Assembly: GCF_000178855.1 (NCBI RefSeq) | Contig: NZ_ADVG01000001.1 | Location: 3,013,481-3,077,480, forward strand | Reading direction: 5' to 3' | Source: Ktedonobacter racemifer DSM 44963 | GTDB lineage: Bacteria; Chloroflexota; Ktedonobacteria; Ktedonobacterales; Ktedonobacteraceae | Length of the DNA: 64,000 bases | In this document: positions 15,350 through 24,491 of the stretch, in pieces | Layout: each line of letters starts with the position of its first letter | Numbering within the stretch: the first letter of the stretch is position 1 | The notes under the pieces: model-generated | Told to the model about the DNA's origin: nothing | The model's database searches: none | The model's input: only the letters and a program-made list of their open reading frames with translations | Made by a program: the position numbers and the translations under genes

Positions 15350-16495
15350 TTAGCGGGCGCCAGCTTTGTGGCTGTTGTCTTGCTCGAGGGCGGCCTCCCG
15401 CCCCTCACGCGCGCCTGTCATCTCCTGGATGAAAGCCTCAGTCATGTCGCGGGCGATGTCGTCTGAGTACTGAACTGATGGCGACTTCATCAGGTAGGCG
15501 CTGGGTGCCTCCAGTGTGCCGCTGATGCCATTATCCATGGCAAGCTTCACCAGGCGCACGGCATCGATGACAACGCCTGCGGAGTTGGGCGAATCCCAGA
15601 CCTCAAGCTTGAGTTCGACGTTCAAGGGCACATCGCCAAAGGTTCGACCCTCCAGGCGGATATAGGCCCATTTGCGGTCGCTAAGCCAGGCCACATAATC
15701 GGAGGGACCAATATGCACATTGTCGCCTCCCAGCTCATAATCAAGCTGACTGGTGACTGCGTTGGTCTTGCTCTCTTTCTTAGACTCCAGGCGCTCGCGC
15801 TCCAGCATGTTATAGAAATCGGTGTTGCCGCCGACATTGAGCTGCATGGTGCGCTCAAGCTTGACACCGCGCTCACGGAAGAGGCGCGCTAGCTTGCGAT
15901 GCACAATGGTGGCACCAACCTGGCTCTTGATGTCATCGCCAATAATCGGCACTCCGGCCTCTTTGAAACGCTGCTGCCAGTACTCCTCGCGGGCGATAAA
16001 CACTGGAATGCAGTTGACCATACCCACACCCGCCTGCAAGATCTGCTCAACATACCACTTGGTTGCTGTCTCAGAGCCTACCGGCAGATAGTTAATGACC
16101 ACATCGGTCTTGGTATCCTGAAGAATTTGCGCGATATTAGCGGTTGAACCAGGCGCCTTTGTGATCACTTTAGACAAATATTTTCCCAGGCCATCATGCG
16201 TCATACCCCGGTACACTTTGACGTTGAGGTAGGGGACATCCGCGAAACGATAGGTGTTATTGGGTTCCTGGTAGATGGCCTCGCTCAGGTCCTTGCCAAC
16301 CTTGTTGGTGTCGATATCGAAGGCCGCGGTAAACTCAATATCTCGGATATGATAACCACCCAAGTTGACATGCATCAAGCCCGGGATAAAATCATCTTCT
16401 TTAGCATTCTGGTAATATTGGACGCCTTGCACAAGAGAACTGGCACAGTTCCCAACACCAATGATGGCAACGCGCACTTTGCGATTATCCGCCAT
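15350..16495 (-). CDS. ino1: Inositol-3-phosphate synthase
   Basis: 381 residues. Converts glucose 6-phosphate to 1D-myo-inositol 3-phosphate with NAD. The N-terminal Rossmann motif is [16 protein letters not shown]. The central stretch has [11 protein letters not shown] and [12 protein letters not shown], both diagnostic of the actinobacterial/archaeal MIPS type. The C-terminal half contains [16 protein letters not shown]. Length is typical for this shorter type. The product could feed inositol lipids or compatible solutes. The sugar epimerase upstream is on the same strand but is separated by a strong hairpin, so they are probably separate units. Confidence 0.93.
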   Translation of the reverse strand: MADNRKVRVAIIGVGNCASSLVQGVQYYQNAKEDDFIPGLMHVNLGGYHIRDIEFTAAFDIDTNKVGKDLSEAIYQEPNNTYRFADVPYLNVKVYRGMTHDGLGKYLSKVITKAPGSTANIAQILQDTKTDVVINYLPVGSETATKWYVEQILQAGVGMVNCIPVFIAREEYWQQRFKEAGVPIIGDDIKSQVGATIVHRKLARLFRERGVKLERTMQLNVGGNTDFYNMLERERLESKKESKTNAVTSQLDYELGGDNVHIGPSDYVAWLSDRKWAYIRLEGRTFGDVPLNVELKLEVWDSPNSAGVVIDAVRLVKLAMDNGISGTLEAPSAYLMKSPSVQYSDDIARDMTEAFIQEMTGAREGREAALEQDNSHKAGAR

Positions 16496-16682
16496 GTACT
16501 CACTCCTTCATAATGTATACTCTGAAACGTCCTCTTCTTTATGGTAAAGAGCAAGAAAAAAACCTTGAACAGCAACCTTTCAGGCAAGAAGGTCACCATT
16601 AAGAGAGAACATTTTTCGTGAGAAATTTTATTCCCAATCATAGAGAAATTAATTACCCAATTCAATTTCTGGCGGATCTGCT
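16496..16682. other. 5' region of inositol-phosphate synthase
   Basis: AT-rich leader of about 190 bases, probably with the promoter. No specific operator seen. Confidence 0.35.
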
Positions 16683-16771
16683 CTTCTACTCGCTACGCGA
16701 TCCTTCGAGTAAGGGGTGTATGTGGGAAAAATGCGGGCAATGCCCGCATTTTTCCCACATACACCCCTTAC
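16683..16771 (-). terminator. Satellite hairpin plus 31-bp perfect hairpin
   Basis: Long hairpin 16709-16771: exact 31-bp arms around a single A, with core GCGGGCA-A-TGCCCGC. Satellite on the minus strand at 16683-16700: TCGC-GTA-GCGA then GTAGAAG, a compensated variant of the standard satellite. Lies 28 bases past the epimerase stop. Confidence 0.7.
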
Positions 16772-16798
16772 CCTGAGCGACGACTCAGTATTTTTTCG

Positions 16799-17728
16799 CT
16801 AGCTCTGTTGTTGGAAGAAGGCCAGGGTTGCGCGCACGCCCTCCTCAAAGGAGACTTCTGGCTTCCAACCCAGGAGGCGCTCAGCCTTGCCACAGTTAAA
16901 TTGCGATTTATAGAGGTCACCAGGACGCTTGGGAGCGCGCACAATCTCTGGTTCATAGCCAGTAACCGCGGCTAGCGTCTTATAAATACCATTGACCGAG
17001 ACCGCCTCACCCGTGCCGATACAGAAAACCTCGTTATCGCCACGCGTAAGAGCCTGCACATTGGCGCGAGCCACATCGGCCACATAGACATAATCTTTAC
17101 TCTGCTCACCATCCCAATCGATGCGCACAGGCTGGTGCGTCAAGAAGCGCCTGGCAAAGATGGCGATGACGCCCGCCTCACCATTCGGATCCTGGCGTGG
17201 ACCATAGACGTTGCCATAACGCAGAGCGGTATACGTCAGGCCATTGGCCTCATGCCAGTAACGCAGATAGTGCTCAGCGACCATTTTGGTGATGCCGTAG
17301 GGCGACTCTGGACGCTGCATTACATCTTCATCAACAGGCAAACACATAGGCGTGCCATAGGTCGCACCCGAGGAGGCGAAGATAATCTTACGCGTTCCCA
17401 CGCGGGTACAATTATTCAGGATAGAAAGTAAACCAAAGACATTCACGTGCGCATCGAGTTTGGGATCCTTTGTGGAAACGACTACGCTGTGCTGGGCGGC
17501 CTGGTGACACACAGTCTCGGGCTTTACTGCATCAAAAATATGGGCCAGGGACTCTTCATCGGTAATATCGGCGCGAAATAATTGTGCCTGTGGATTGAGG
17601 TTTGCCAGGTTGCCACCCCCATGCGACCAGAGATTATCGACCACCGCCACCTCGTGGCCCGCGGCAATATAGTGATCAACAATATGTGAACCAATAAAAC
17701 CAGCACCACCCGTGACCAGTATCCTCAT
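16799..17728 (-). CDS. NAD-dependent nucleotide-sugar epimerase (GalE-like)
   Basis: 309 residues from the ATG preceded by AAAGG (an upstream in-frame ATG seven codons earlier has no ribosome binding site). Extended SDR: ILVTGGAGFIGSHIVD at the N-terminus, catalytic Ser in FASSGATYG, and Y-G-I-T-K (YxxxK) near residue 148. The substrate half has RYGNVYGPRQDPNGEAGVI, typical of UDP-glucose/UDP-GlcNAc 4-epimerases. Likely makes UDP-galactose-type sugars for surface glycans. Exact sugar not determinable. Confidence 0.9.
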   Translation of the reverse strand: MRILVTGGAGFIGSHIVDHYIAAGHEVAVVDNLWSHGGGNLANLNPQAQLFRADITDEESLAHIFDAVKPETVCHQAAQHSVVVSTKDPKLDAHVNVFGLLSILNNCTRVGTRKIIFASSGATYGTPMCLPVDEDVMQRPESPYGITKMVAEHYLRYWHEANGLTYTALRYGNVYGPRQDPNGEAGVIAIFARRFLTHQPVRIDWDGEQSKDYVYVADVARANVQALTRGDNEVFCIGTGEAVSVNGIYKTLAAVTGYEPEIVRAPKRPGDLYKSQFNCGKAERLLGWKPEVSFEEGVRATLAFFQQQS

Positions 17729-17874
17729 GTTGTTAAACCTTTCTGACAACTATAGCTCTAAGGCACAGTTCAACCGCACCGCCGGAGAGAGGGGGGTAAT
17801 GTAGAACATCATGCTTGTATACAAGACATGTTTCAGGTTATTATAGTCACTGGAGCGGCTTTATTTCAACATCC

Positions 17875-18684
17875 TCACAGCCATACACCTTGGAGTTCAT
17901 GCTTACTTGTCAGGATAGGATAAATCGTCAAACCGGTTTCCTGCTGTAAACGGCTCAGGGCGGCCTCATTGCGGGGGTCAGCCATCGCGACCGTCAAGAT
18001 ATCGTCTTCACAGCCAAGGGGATAACACTGAAGCTCTTGCGCCAATTGCTTGCTTACCAGGTTCCGCACCTGTACTGGGAGGTTGCCTGGAAGCGAGGAA
18101 ATATAGGGAACACCCATACATTGAGCCAGGCGAGCAAGGTCATCAGGTCCAGATGGAGAGGAGAGGACCTCATGTGGATGCAAATGTTGCCGTTGGTAGA
18201 ATTGAAAGGAGCGCGATGCCTGCCGGAGTTCACGCAAGGTCTGCCGCACCAGTTGTCCGCTTTGTTGTGGTGCATCTGGCAAGGTCCTCAGGCTGCTTTG
18301 CATCGCCATGGGACCCTCACCTGTGTCCAACTCCTGCCCATGCACATGCCAGAGCAGCGCCTGCCATAGGCGCTCCTGGACGATGTGCGCGCCCTCCAAC
18401 CTGGCCTCAAGCAGCAGAAAGTAGCAGCTTGCCCCTAATACAAAGACCTGGTCTGTCTTACGCACAAACGCGCGCACGCGCTCCACGAGAGCACGCGTGC
18501 CGTTAGCAGCCTGCTCGGCTTGCTCAAACTCAAACGTAAACGAGACCAGCGCCAGTTCCCTCTGTTCACGCTGCCAGAGCGCCAGTACCGCATCCTCCAA
18601 CTCGTGTAACGCCCCAAGGTCTACATATGCATATGCATTCATAGATGGCGGATATACTAGTCCAGACGCCTCCTGCTCGCGCAT
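17875..18684 (-). CDS. Degenerate GGDEF-like domain fused to an MshEN domain
   Basis: 269 residues from the ATG preceded by GAGGAG (longer upstream frame disregarded). Residues about 25-150 follow the GGDEF fold pattern (LALVSFTFE, VRKTDQVFVLGASCYFLLL) but have no GG(D/E)EF signature, so no cyclase activity is expected. From about 185 to the end is a GspE/MshE N-terminal (MshEN) domain: ARLAQCMGVPYISSLP, DDILTVAMADPRNEAAL, then I-Y-P-I-L-T. MshEN domains of pilus and secretion ATPases often bind c-di-GMP. Here no ATPase follows. A c-di-GMP-responsive adaptor is a reasonable inference. Confidence 0.65.
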   Translation of the reverse strand: MREQEASGLVYPPSMNAYAYVDLGALHELEDAVLALWQREQRELALVSFTFEFEQAEQAANGTRALVERVRAFVRKTDQVFVLGASCYFLLLEARLEGAHIVQERLWQALLWHVHGQELDTGEGPMAMQSSLRTLPDAPQQSGQLVRQTLRELRQASRSFQFYQRQHLHPHEVLSSPSGPDDLARLAQCMGVPYISSLPGNLPVQVRNLVSKQLAQELQCYPLGCEDDILTVAMADPRNEAALSRLQQETGLTIYPILTSKHELQGVWL

Positions 18685-18821
18685 GCTACAACTCCTCGCC
18701 TCTCTAAATTCTTGCATGGATACATGCCGACATAAGCATACCCGTAAGAGGCTGGACATCGAACAGCGAAACAGGTTGTATTTGCGTTAAAAGTTTTCCC
18801 TCTCGGTTAAGATCAGTATAT

Positions 18822-19637
18822 TTACTCTGTTTTACCCACGGGTACGCTCTGATACCGCAGCAGGCTCAAGGCGCGCTGTAAGGAGACAGCCTGCATGATT
18901 AAGAAATCATTTCTTTGCAACAATTGGAGGAGCACCAGGGCCTGAACATGCTTACGCGCGGGAAGTATCTCAACCACGTTAGGAAAGGTCTCCTCTAACA
19001 TGTTGATTGCTACCTGCAAAAAGCTTATGAGGTCTCTATCCAGGTGCTGCAACGTGTCAGGGGCCAGGCCACTCTGGCCCAGGATGGATAGAAAAACAGG
19101 TTGGCGTGTATACACGTCGAGCCAGTCCTTCATAGGCATTACCAGGTCGTGTCCAGCCCGCCGGGATAGGGCCGTAGCCTTCTCAGACTGGGAACGAGCA
19201 AGCGCCTGCTGTCTCTGCTGGGACTCCGGCAAGCGCTCAACTTGATCGAGCATCATCGTAAGCATAGTATTCAGCATATGAGCCCAGGGCAACAGGCGTA
19301 TGCATTGCCCCTCAATCTCGCGCAAACGTTGCCAGCACTGATAGCGAAGCGCAAAGATCTCAACACTCTTGTGTGTCTCTCCCGCCTGGCCGCTCTGGGC
19401 CGCCACGGCTGGCATTCGCAATTGCGCTAATGCTGGTATATGATGCTGATAGAGGGCCTGCATCGTAACGAGGAGATGATAGACACACAACTGCAAGGTC
19501 TGAAGATTACTCCCCTGTTCAGTAGTGTACGCGCAGTACACCTGTAAGGGGGAGAGCAAGGTTTGTACTAAGCGTTGAACAGTTTCAACCTTAAATTGCC
19601 CATTTGCCATCGAGGATGATGATTCCTGCTGCCCCAT
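18822..19637 (-). CDS. Uncharacterised all-helical protein
   Basis: 271 residues from the ATG after GGAGG (two codons inside the longest frame). No known domain recognised. Composition is Leu/Gln-rich with long predicted helices (Q-L-C-V-Y-H-L-L-V-T-M-Q-A-L-Y, L-L-Q-R-N-D-F-L-I-M-Q-A) and no signal or membrane segment. Same strand as the GGDEF-like/MshEN gene and 138 bases ahead of it, so the two are probably co-transcribed and may be partners. Confidence 0.65.
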   Translation of the reverse strand: MGQQESSSSMANGQFKVETVQRLVQTLLSPLQVYCAYTTEQGSNLQTLQLCVYHLLVTMQALYQHHIPALAQLRMPAVAAQSGQAGETHKSVEIFALRYQCWQRLREIEGQCIRLLPWAHMLNTMLTMMLDQVERLPESQQRQQALARSQSEKATALSRRAGHDLVMPMKDWLDVYTRQPVFLSILGQSGLAPDTLQHLDRDLISFLQVAINMLEETFPNVVEILPARKHVQALVLLQLLQRNDFLIMQAVSLQRALSLLRYQSVPVGKTE

Positions 19638-19774
19638 CTCCACCTCCGCGTCCTATTTTTACTAATAACACTACTACTATTGTACTTGATATAGCTTACA
19701 TCTGTCACGCCTTTCTCTTCTCAAAAAAACAGAGTTGCGCCAAAGTCATTCATTTCAGCTCGTAAGCTCGCCGA

Positions 19775-19857
19775 GGGTAGGAGGGAAGGGCATGTGGCAC
19801 GGGCATTTACCCGTGCCACATGCCCTTCCCTCCTACCCCTGAGCGCCGCAGACGCGA
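19775..19857 (+). repeat. 29-bp perfect hairpin with satellite, in a divergent 5' region
   Basis: Long hairpin 19775-19838 (exact 29-bp arms, loop CATTTA), satellite GAGCGCCGCAGACGCGA at 19841-19857 in plus orientation. The flanking genes start at 19637 (leftward) and 20065 (rightward), so there is no gene end here to terminate. The remaining gap sequence shows nothing else. Confidence 0.75.
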
Positions 19858-20064
19858 AAGTAGAAGCGAAGAAGACTTGACACAGTGCATTTAGCGTATC
19901 ACAATGAGGAGTGCAAACCGCTTGCGACGGAAGAATTCGTACGCGAACAGCTTCGTCGCTTACGTTAGTATTAGTAGGCTTGCTAATGCTGCCTACCGGG
20001 CAGAGCGGCACCTGTTCATAGAAGAATTTAGTAGCAGAAGTAACAAAGAATTTTGAAGAATAAC

Positions 20065-21501
20065 ATGCAACCACCCATTCATTCAGCACCACCCTCAACC
20101 CATTCACTGCTGCATGTAGACCAGCTAGCACAAGACGCGGCTCCCGTCGATAACGGCGTGGAGATGTCGCCAGAGCAGGCTGCACGAGCCGCCGAACGCG
20201 CACGCTTGCGCCAGGGCGTGATGCATGTACGTATTCGTAATTTCTATTGCACGCTCGAAGAGATCTTCGATCCAACCTTACGCGGTTTGAGTTTTGTCAT
20301 CGGGACCGGGAACGGACGCCCCAATGAACCTGGGCGTGTCATTGATGCCTCGCCAGCGGCTGTACGCCTGGGCATTATTCCCGGCATGCCGCTACGGCGT
20401 GCGCACCGGATCGCTCCCCGAACGCGTTTCTTGCCCGCCTCCAATGAACGCTACCAGCCCTACTTACAAAAGTTACGCGAGCGCTACCGCGCCTATTCGC
20501 GCATCATTGAATCCCTGCCCCTGGCCGACGTCTTTATCGACCTGCGCGGATGCGAGTTGGCGTTTGATTCGCCTGTGACCCTGGGCGAGCGCCTCTGCGC
20601 TGAAATCGCCGAGATGGGCCTTACCGCACAGATTGGTATCGCTAATGGCAAGGCCATCGCTGAACTGGCGGCACTTATGAGCCGGCGCGATGGACGCCAG
20701 GGCGTACTTTATATTCCACCTGGGCGTGAGGCATCGTTCGTCCAGACGCTCCCGCTCTCGATGCTGCTCCAACTGCGCTCAGCGGGAACTGGCATTCCCG
20801 GCGCACTCCCCGAATTAGCAGAAACAAATGAGGCCAACCGCGTCCATACACCCGATATCGAGGGGAAAAGCGAGCAGGCCGATCCCATTGCGGTCGCTGA
20901 GATGCTTGCGCACCTGCGTGACTTTGGCATTACGACCTTTGCCCAGATCGCCAATTTGACTGAAGATGGGCTTGCGCGCCGCCTGGGACGCCTGGGAGGC
21001 TGGCTCTATCATGTCGCGCAGGGAGAAGACATCAGCCTGGTTATTCCCGATGTGCCACCCCTCAGCCAGAATGCCCGCATCCGCTTCCATCATGCCGCAG
21101 ATGCCGATGAAGCATGTGCCGCGGCGCGCAAGCTCGCCAACTATCTCAGTGATCGCCTGCGCGAGCAACGCCTCAAGGGGCAGTCGATTGCCCTGATTCT
21201 CTGGCCCTATCGCCCCCAGAAGCGTGAGACACGCAAGCTGGTTATGGGAGACGATGGCGAAGAAATGGCCGTTACGACAGCCGAGGAGTCCGTAGGGGGG
21301 CAAATGCTTCTCTCGCGCCATACCGATGACGCCGATGTCATTGCCCATCACAGCCTGATGCTCTTCGCACACTATCATCGGGAGGGGCACCGCTACCTCC
21401 AGGTGCAACTGCGCATCGGGGATATCATCTCAGCACTCCCCACCTATTATCCACCAGCCGTCCGCGGACGCGGACGCCCCACGCGTAAACTCTCGCGCTA
21501 A
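20065..21501 (+). CDS. Catalytically degenerate Y-family DNA polymerase paralogue (ImuB-like)
   Basis: 478 residues from the ATG (a TTG four codons earlier is possible). The fold is that of DinB/UmuC: palm start VMHVRIRNFYCTLEE, little-finger region from about 340. Aligned by eye to Dpo4/DinB, the three metal-binding carboxylates are changed: first Asp of D-x-D is Arg (R56), and the S-I-D-E motif reads P-L-A-D, so Asp to Ala and Glu to Asp. Loss of these residues is typical of ImuB, an accessory protein of the mutasome with ImuA and DnaE2. Neither partner is in the window. It may be a scaffold for translesion synthesis rather than a polymerase. Confidence 0.8.
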   Translation: MQPPIHSAPPSTHSLLHVDQLAQDAAPVDNGVEMSPEQAARAAERARLRQGVMHVRIRNFYCTLEEIFDPTLRGLSFVIGTGNGRPNEPGRVIDASPAAVRLGIIPGMPLRRAHRIAPRTRFLPASNERYQPYLQKLRERYRAYSRIIESLPLADVFIDLRGCELAFDSPVTLGERLCAEIAEMGLTAQIGIANGKAIAELAALMSRRDGRQGVLYIPPGREASFVQTLPLSMLLQLRSAGTGIPGALPELAETNEANRVHTPDIEGKSEQADPIAVAEMLAHLRDFGITTFAQIANLTEDGLARRLGRLGGWLYHVAQGEDISLVIPDVPPLSQNARIRFHHAADADEACAAARKLANYLSDRLREQRLKGQSIALILWPYRPQKRETRKLVMGDDGEEMAVTTAEESVGGQMLLSRHTDDADVIAHHSLMLFAHYHREGHRYLQVQLRIGDIISALPTYYPPAVRGRGRPTRKLSR

Positions 21502-21510
21502 ACGGCTCAA

Positions 21511-21586
21511 CGCTGCTAAAGCACGCGTCTACATATAATGGTACGGAATTTCGCGCCATTATATGTAGACGCGTGCTTTAGCAGCG
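21511..21586 (+). terminator. 31-bp perfect hairpin between polymerase-like and DUF4012 genes
   Basis: Exact 31-bp arms beginning ten bases after the stop, with a 14-base loop TACGGAATTTCGCG. No T tract. Rules out the ATG at 21538 (inside the loop region) as the next gene's start. Confidence 0.7.
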
Positions 21587-21636
21587 TCGTCCCTGTACGC
21601 TCTTCCTGCCCTCATGCCAGGATAGAGGCCATTATC

Positions 21637-24276
21637 ATGAAACGTACAGGCAAACTGATACGTTATAGTTATGGCAAGGGATATCCAAGCGTGCATACGT
21701 ACAAAGAAGAGAGATGTGTGGCACTAGTGAACGATAATGCAGACAAGCAACCCGCCTTCGAGCAGAATATAGCCGAAGCAGGCGACCAGCAGGTAACACC
21801 AGGCCAAATTGAGGAGAGTATCCCGACCACTCCTAATGAGCAGGAAGACGAAAAAGGGGCGAGTGCCATTTCCTTGACTGAGTATGCAAGCGCTCCGCTG
21901 CCTTCTCCCATCACTCCCATGCCAACTACGCCGGCTCCAGCAACGGACATGGTGCCTGAAAGCCCTCTCGCCTCTAAAGAAGACACGACCAATGCAGCAG
22001 AGAAGGCAGAATCAGAGAAGGCAGAAACCACGCCTGGGGAGTCTGTAGCCGCCGCTGCCACCACTCCATTACCGCCTCTTAAGCCACAGATATGGGCAGC
22101 GAGGCTTCACCTATCGATATTTCAGCCCCTGACCCGGCGTCAGAAGCTCTCTCTAGGCCTACGCCTCTTGCTGGTCTTCAGCATCCTCGCGCCCCTGGCT
22201 GGCGGAATCGTTTATGGCCTCAGTGGTCTCTCGACATACAATGCCCTGCGCGCACACGCCAATCAGGGTATTCAGCACCTGCAAAACGTCAAGAGCCTGC
22301 TTTCAGGTTCGACCTCGCAGAATCCTGCCCAGAAGACGCCCAACCTGCTCAATCCGCAGCGCATCCAGCAGGCGCAGGAGGAGATCAATGCCGCGCGCAT
22401 GGACTTTACCTCGGCCCAGCAAATTCTCGATAATTCGTCGCTGGTTCACCTGGTAGAGACAAACTTCTCATCCTATCAGCAACAAATTGTCGCCGCACGC
22501 CAGGCGCTACGCATCGGCATTGAGGCGACCTATGTCGGCAATGATGCCCTGACACTGGTCAGCAAGCTCGCTCCCAAATTGCATACGCCGTTGTTGGGAA
22601 ACACGAAAGACCCGCTCTTTACCTCTACGGATATTGCGCAGATTCAGCAGACGCTCGACCAGCTTCAACCGCGCATCGAGCGCATTACTAACGAGGCACA
22701 ACAGCTACAGATCAGCGCGCTTCCTTTAAGCGAGAAGCAGCGCGCCCAGGCTCAGCAATATCTGCAAATGCTGCCTCAATTGAAGCAGGGCTTCTCGCTC
22801 CTTGAGAGCCTGGCAGGCGTTGCCAACTGGCTACTTGGCGTCAACACGCCACGGACCTTTCTCCTGCAAACGATGGATCGAGGCGAGTTACGCGCGACCG
22901 GCGGTTTCAATGGACAATATGCCGAGGTAACCGTGACAGGTGGGCGTGTCTCGCCTATTACGCTCAAGGATATCGCCCTGCTTGAATACGCACCAGATAC
23001 TCCCACCAGCGGTCAGGCAGCGCCCGAAGCCTATCGCTCCTGGTGGCCATTCGATAACTGGGGCATCCGCGATGCCAATCTCTCCGCGGACTTTCCCACC
23101 TCAGCGAAGATCATCACGAATTTGTATCATACCGAGGTCAAACGCGATATCGATGGCGTCATTATGTTCTCGCCTTTTATGATACAGCGCGTACTCGCTG
23201 TCACGGGTCCCCTGACCATTAGCGAGTATAACGAGACCGTCACCTCGCAAAATCTGGAGGAGCGCCTGCATTACTACCAGCTTGATAACGCGGGCATTCG
23301 GCGCAGCGAGCTTATCGAGCACGTTGAAGATCCTGCTCAGGCGCGTAAGCTCTTCACCAGTCGTGTCGAAAAAGCCCTGATGCAGCGCATCCAGAACGCG
23401 CCTGTCAACGATCTCTTACAACTGGCGACCATGTTTCTCCATAGCCTGCAAACCAAGGATCTAGAGGTCTACCTGGGTAATCCACAGGCCCAGGCTCTTC
23501 TTAGTCGCTATGGCTATGCCGCCGAGATCGACCGCGCCACAACCCACGATGGACTCTACATCGTGCAGGAAAACGTGAGTGCCAGCAAGGCCTCGCAATT
23601 TACACGCAGCATCTTTAAGGACACAGTGTCCCTCGACGCTCAGGGGGGGGCAACCCATGTCCTTCAGCTCCGCCTGGCCTATAACCAGATCAATTCTGTT
23701 TATGGGCTGGATACTCTACGCGATTATGTGCGCATCTATGTCCCCCCCACCGCTAAACTGCTGAGCGGCGATGGCTTCTATACTAACGACCCTCTCTGTG
23801 GTGGAGGCTTTGGCACCTGCCCCAGAGATGGCATTTATCCCCAACAAGAGCTGATCTGTCCACCGGGACAATACGAGGCGGGAGCGAGCGCGCCTATGCT
23901 CAACGACCCCTATTATCACCAGTGGCATCCCTTAAACAAGATTGGCGGGCCATCCAGTTCTCAGAGTGATGAGCCAGGACGCGCGATGTTCGCAGGTTAC
24001 CTCGTGGTGCCGAAAAACTGTACTCTAACGGCGACCGTCTCCTGGTACGTTCCCCCAATGGGAACGGCTCCCTACCAGCTTCTCATCCAGCGGCAGAGTG
24101 GCACCTTCCCCGAGTGGGATCTCTCGCTCCTGCCACCCACGGGAAACTGCGCGAGCCTCTCCTCAGCAGGCACCTACTTCAATGGCACGCTCACGCAGGA
24201 TCAGAGCTTCCAGCTCAAGTCCCCGCAGCAGGCGCTGGCACACGATAGCAATTGTTATCCTGGACCTGGCGTGTAG
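21637..24276 (+). CDS. DUF4012 membrane-anchored surface protein
   Basis: 879 residues from the ATG preceded by AGAGG; a GTG at 21718 is an alternative. An acidic/Pro/Thr-rich cytoplasmic tail of about 165 residues is followed by one transmembrane helix (LRLLLVFSILAPLAGGIVYG) and a large extracellular region. The DUF4012 hallmark T-M-D-R-G-E-L-R-A-T-G-G-F-N-G-Q-Y sits in the middle, followed by D-G-V-I-M-F-S-P-F and a beta-rich C-terminus with two Cys pairs. The family is frequent in Chloroflexota and actinobacteria near exopolysaccharide genes, function unknown. A role in surface assembly is only an inference. Confidence 0.85.
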   Translation: MKRTGKLIRYSYGKGYPSVHTYKEERCVALVNDNADKQPAFEQNIAEAGDQQVTPGQIEESIPTTPNEQEDEKGASAISLTEYASAPLPSPITPMPTTPAPATDMVPESPLASKEDTTNAAEKAESEKAETTPGESVAAAATTPLPPLKPQIWAARLHLSIFQPLTRRQKLSLGLRLLLVFSILAPLAGGIVYGLSGLSTYNALRAHANQGIQHLQNVKSLLSGSTSQNPAQKTPNLLNPQRIQQAQEEINAARMDFTSAQQILDNSSLVHLVETNFSSYQQQIVAARQALRIGIEATYVGNDALTLVSKLAPKLHTPLLGNTKDPLFTSTDIAQIQQTLDQLQPRIERITNEAQQLQISALPLSEKQRAQAQQYLQMLPQLKQGFSLLESLAGVANWLLGVNTPRTFLLQTMDRGELRATGGFNGQYAEVTVTGGRVSPITLKDIALLEYAPDTPTSGQAAPEAYRSWWPFDNWGIRDANLSADFPTSAKIITNLYHTEVKRDIDGVIMFSPFMIQRVLAVTGPLTISEYNETVTSQNLEERLHYYQLDNAGIRRSELIEHVEDPAQARKLFTSRVEKALMQRIQNAPVNDLLQLATMFLHSLQTKDLEVYLGNPQAQALLSRYGYAAEIDRATTHDGLYIVQENVSASKASQFTRSIFKDTVSLDAQGGATHVLQLRLAYNQINSVYGLDTLRDYVRIYVPPTAKLLSGDGFYTNDPLCGGGFGTCPRDGIYPQQELICPPGQYEAGASAPMLNDPYYHQWHPLNKIGGPSSSQSDEPGRAMFAGYLVVPKNCTLTATVSWYVPPMGTAPYQLLIQRQSGTFPEWDLSLLPPTGNCASLSSAGTYFNGTLTQDQSFQLKSPQQALAHDSNCYPGPGV

Positions 24277-24280
24277 AAGG

Positions 24281-24332
24281 GAATATGATGTGCTGGCGAG
24301 CAGGCTTCGCCTACCACCAGCACATCATATTC
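24281..24332 (+). terminator. Nested hairpin after the DUF4012 gene
   Basis: Outer arms GAATATGATGTGCTGG (16 bp) enclose an inner AGGC-TTC-GCCT hairpin. Followed by TTCTTTTGG. Begins five bases after the stop. Confidence 0.7.
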
Positions 24333-24491
24333 TTTTGGAACATTTTGACGGGGCTTTTTAGCTATTGCCTCTCTGGAATGAATATGCTATCTTATACTGT
24401 ACAAATAGCATGAGCTTGGTGCGATAGAACACCCTGAAATACTTTTCCTGTTTTGTAGCCGCCATACGTTTTAGATGTTTTTTGGGAGATT

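Noticed and set aside
20815..21408. 197-codon minus-strand frame opposite the polymerase-like gene
   Set aside because: Antisense to a clear family member and without a ribosome binding site.
21538..21636. Earlier ATG start for the DUF4012 gene
   Set aside because: The upstream codons lie inside the perfect hairpin 21511-21586 and have no ribosome binding site; the ATG at 21637 does.
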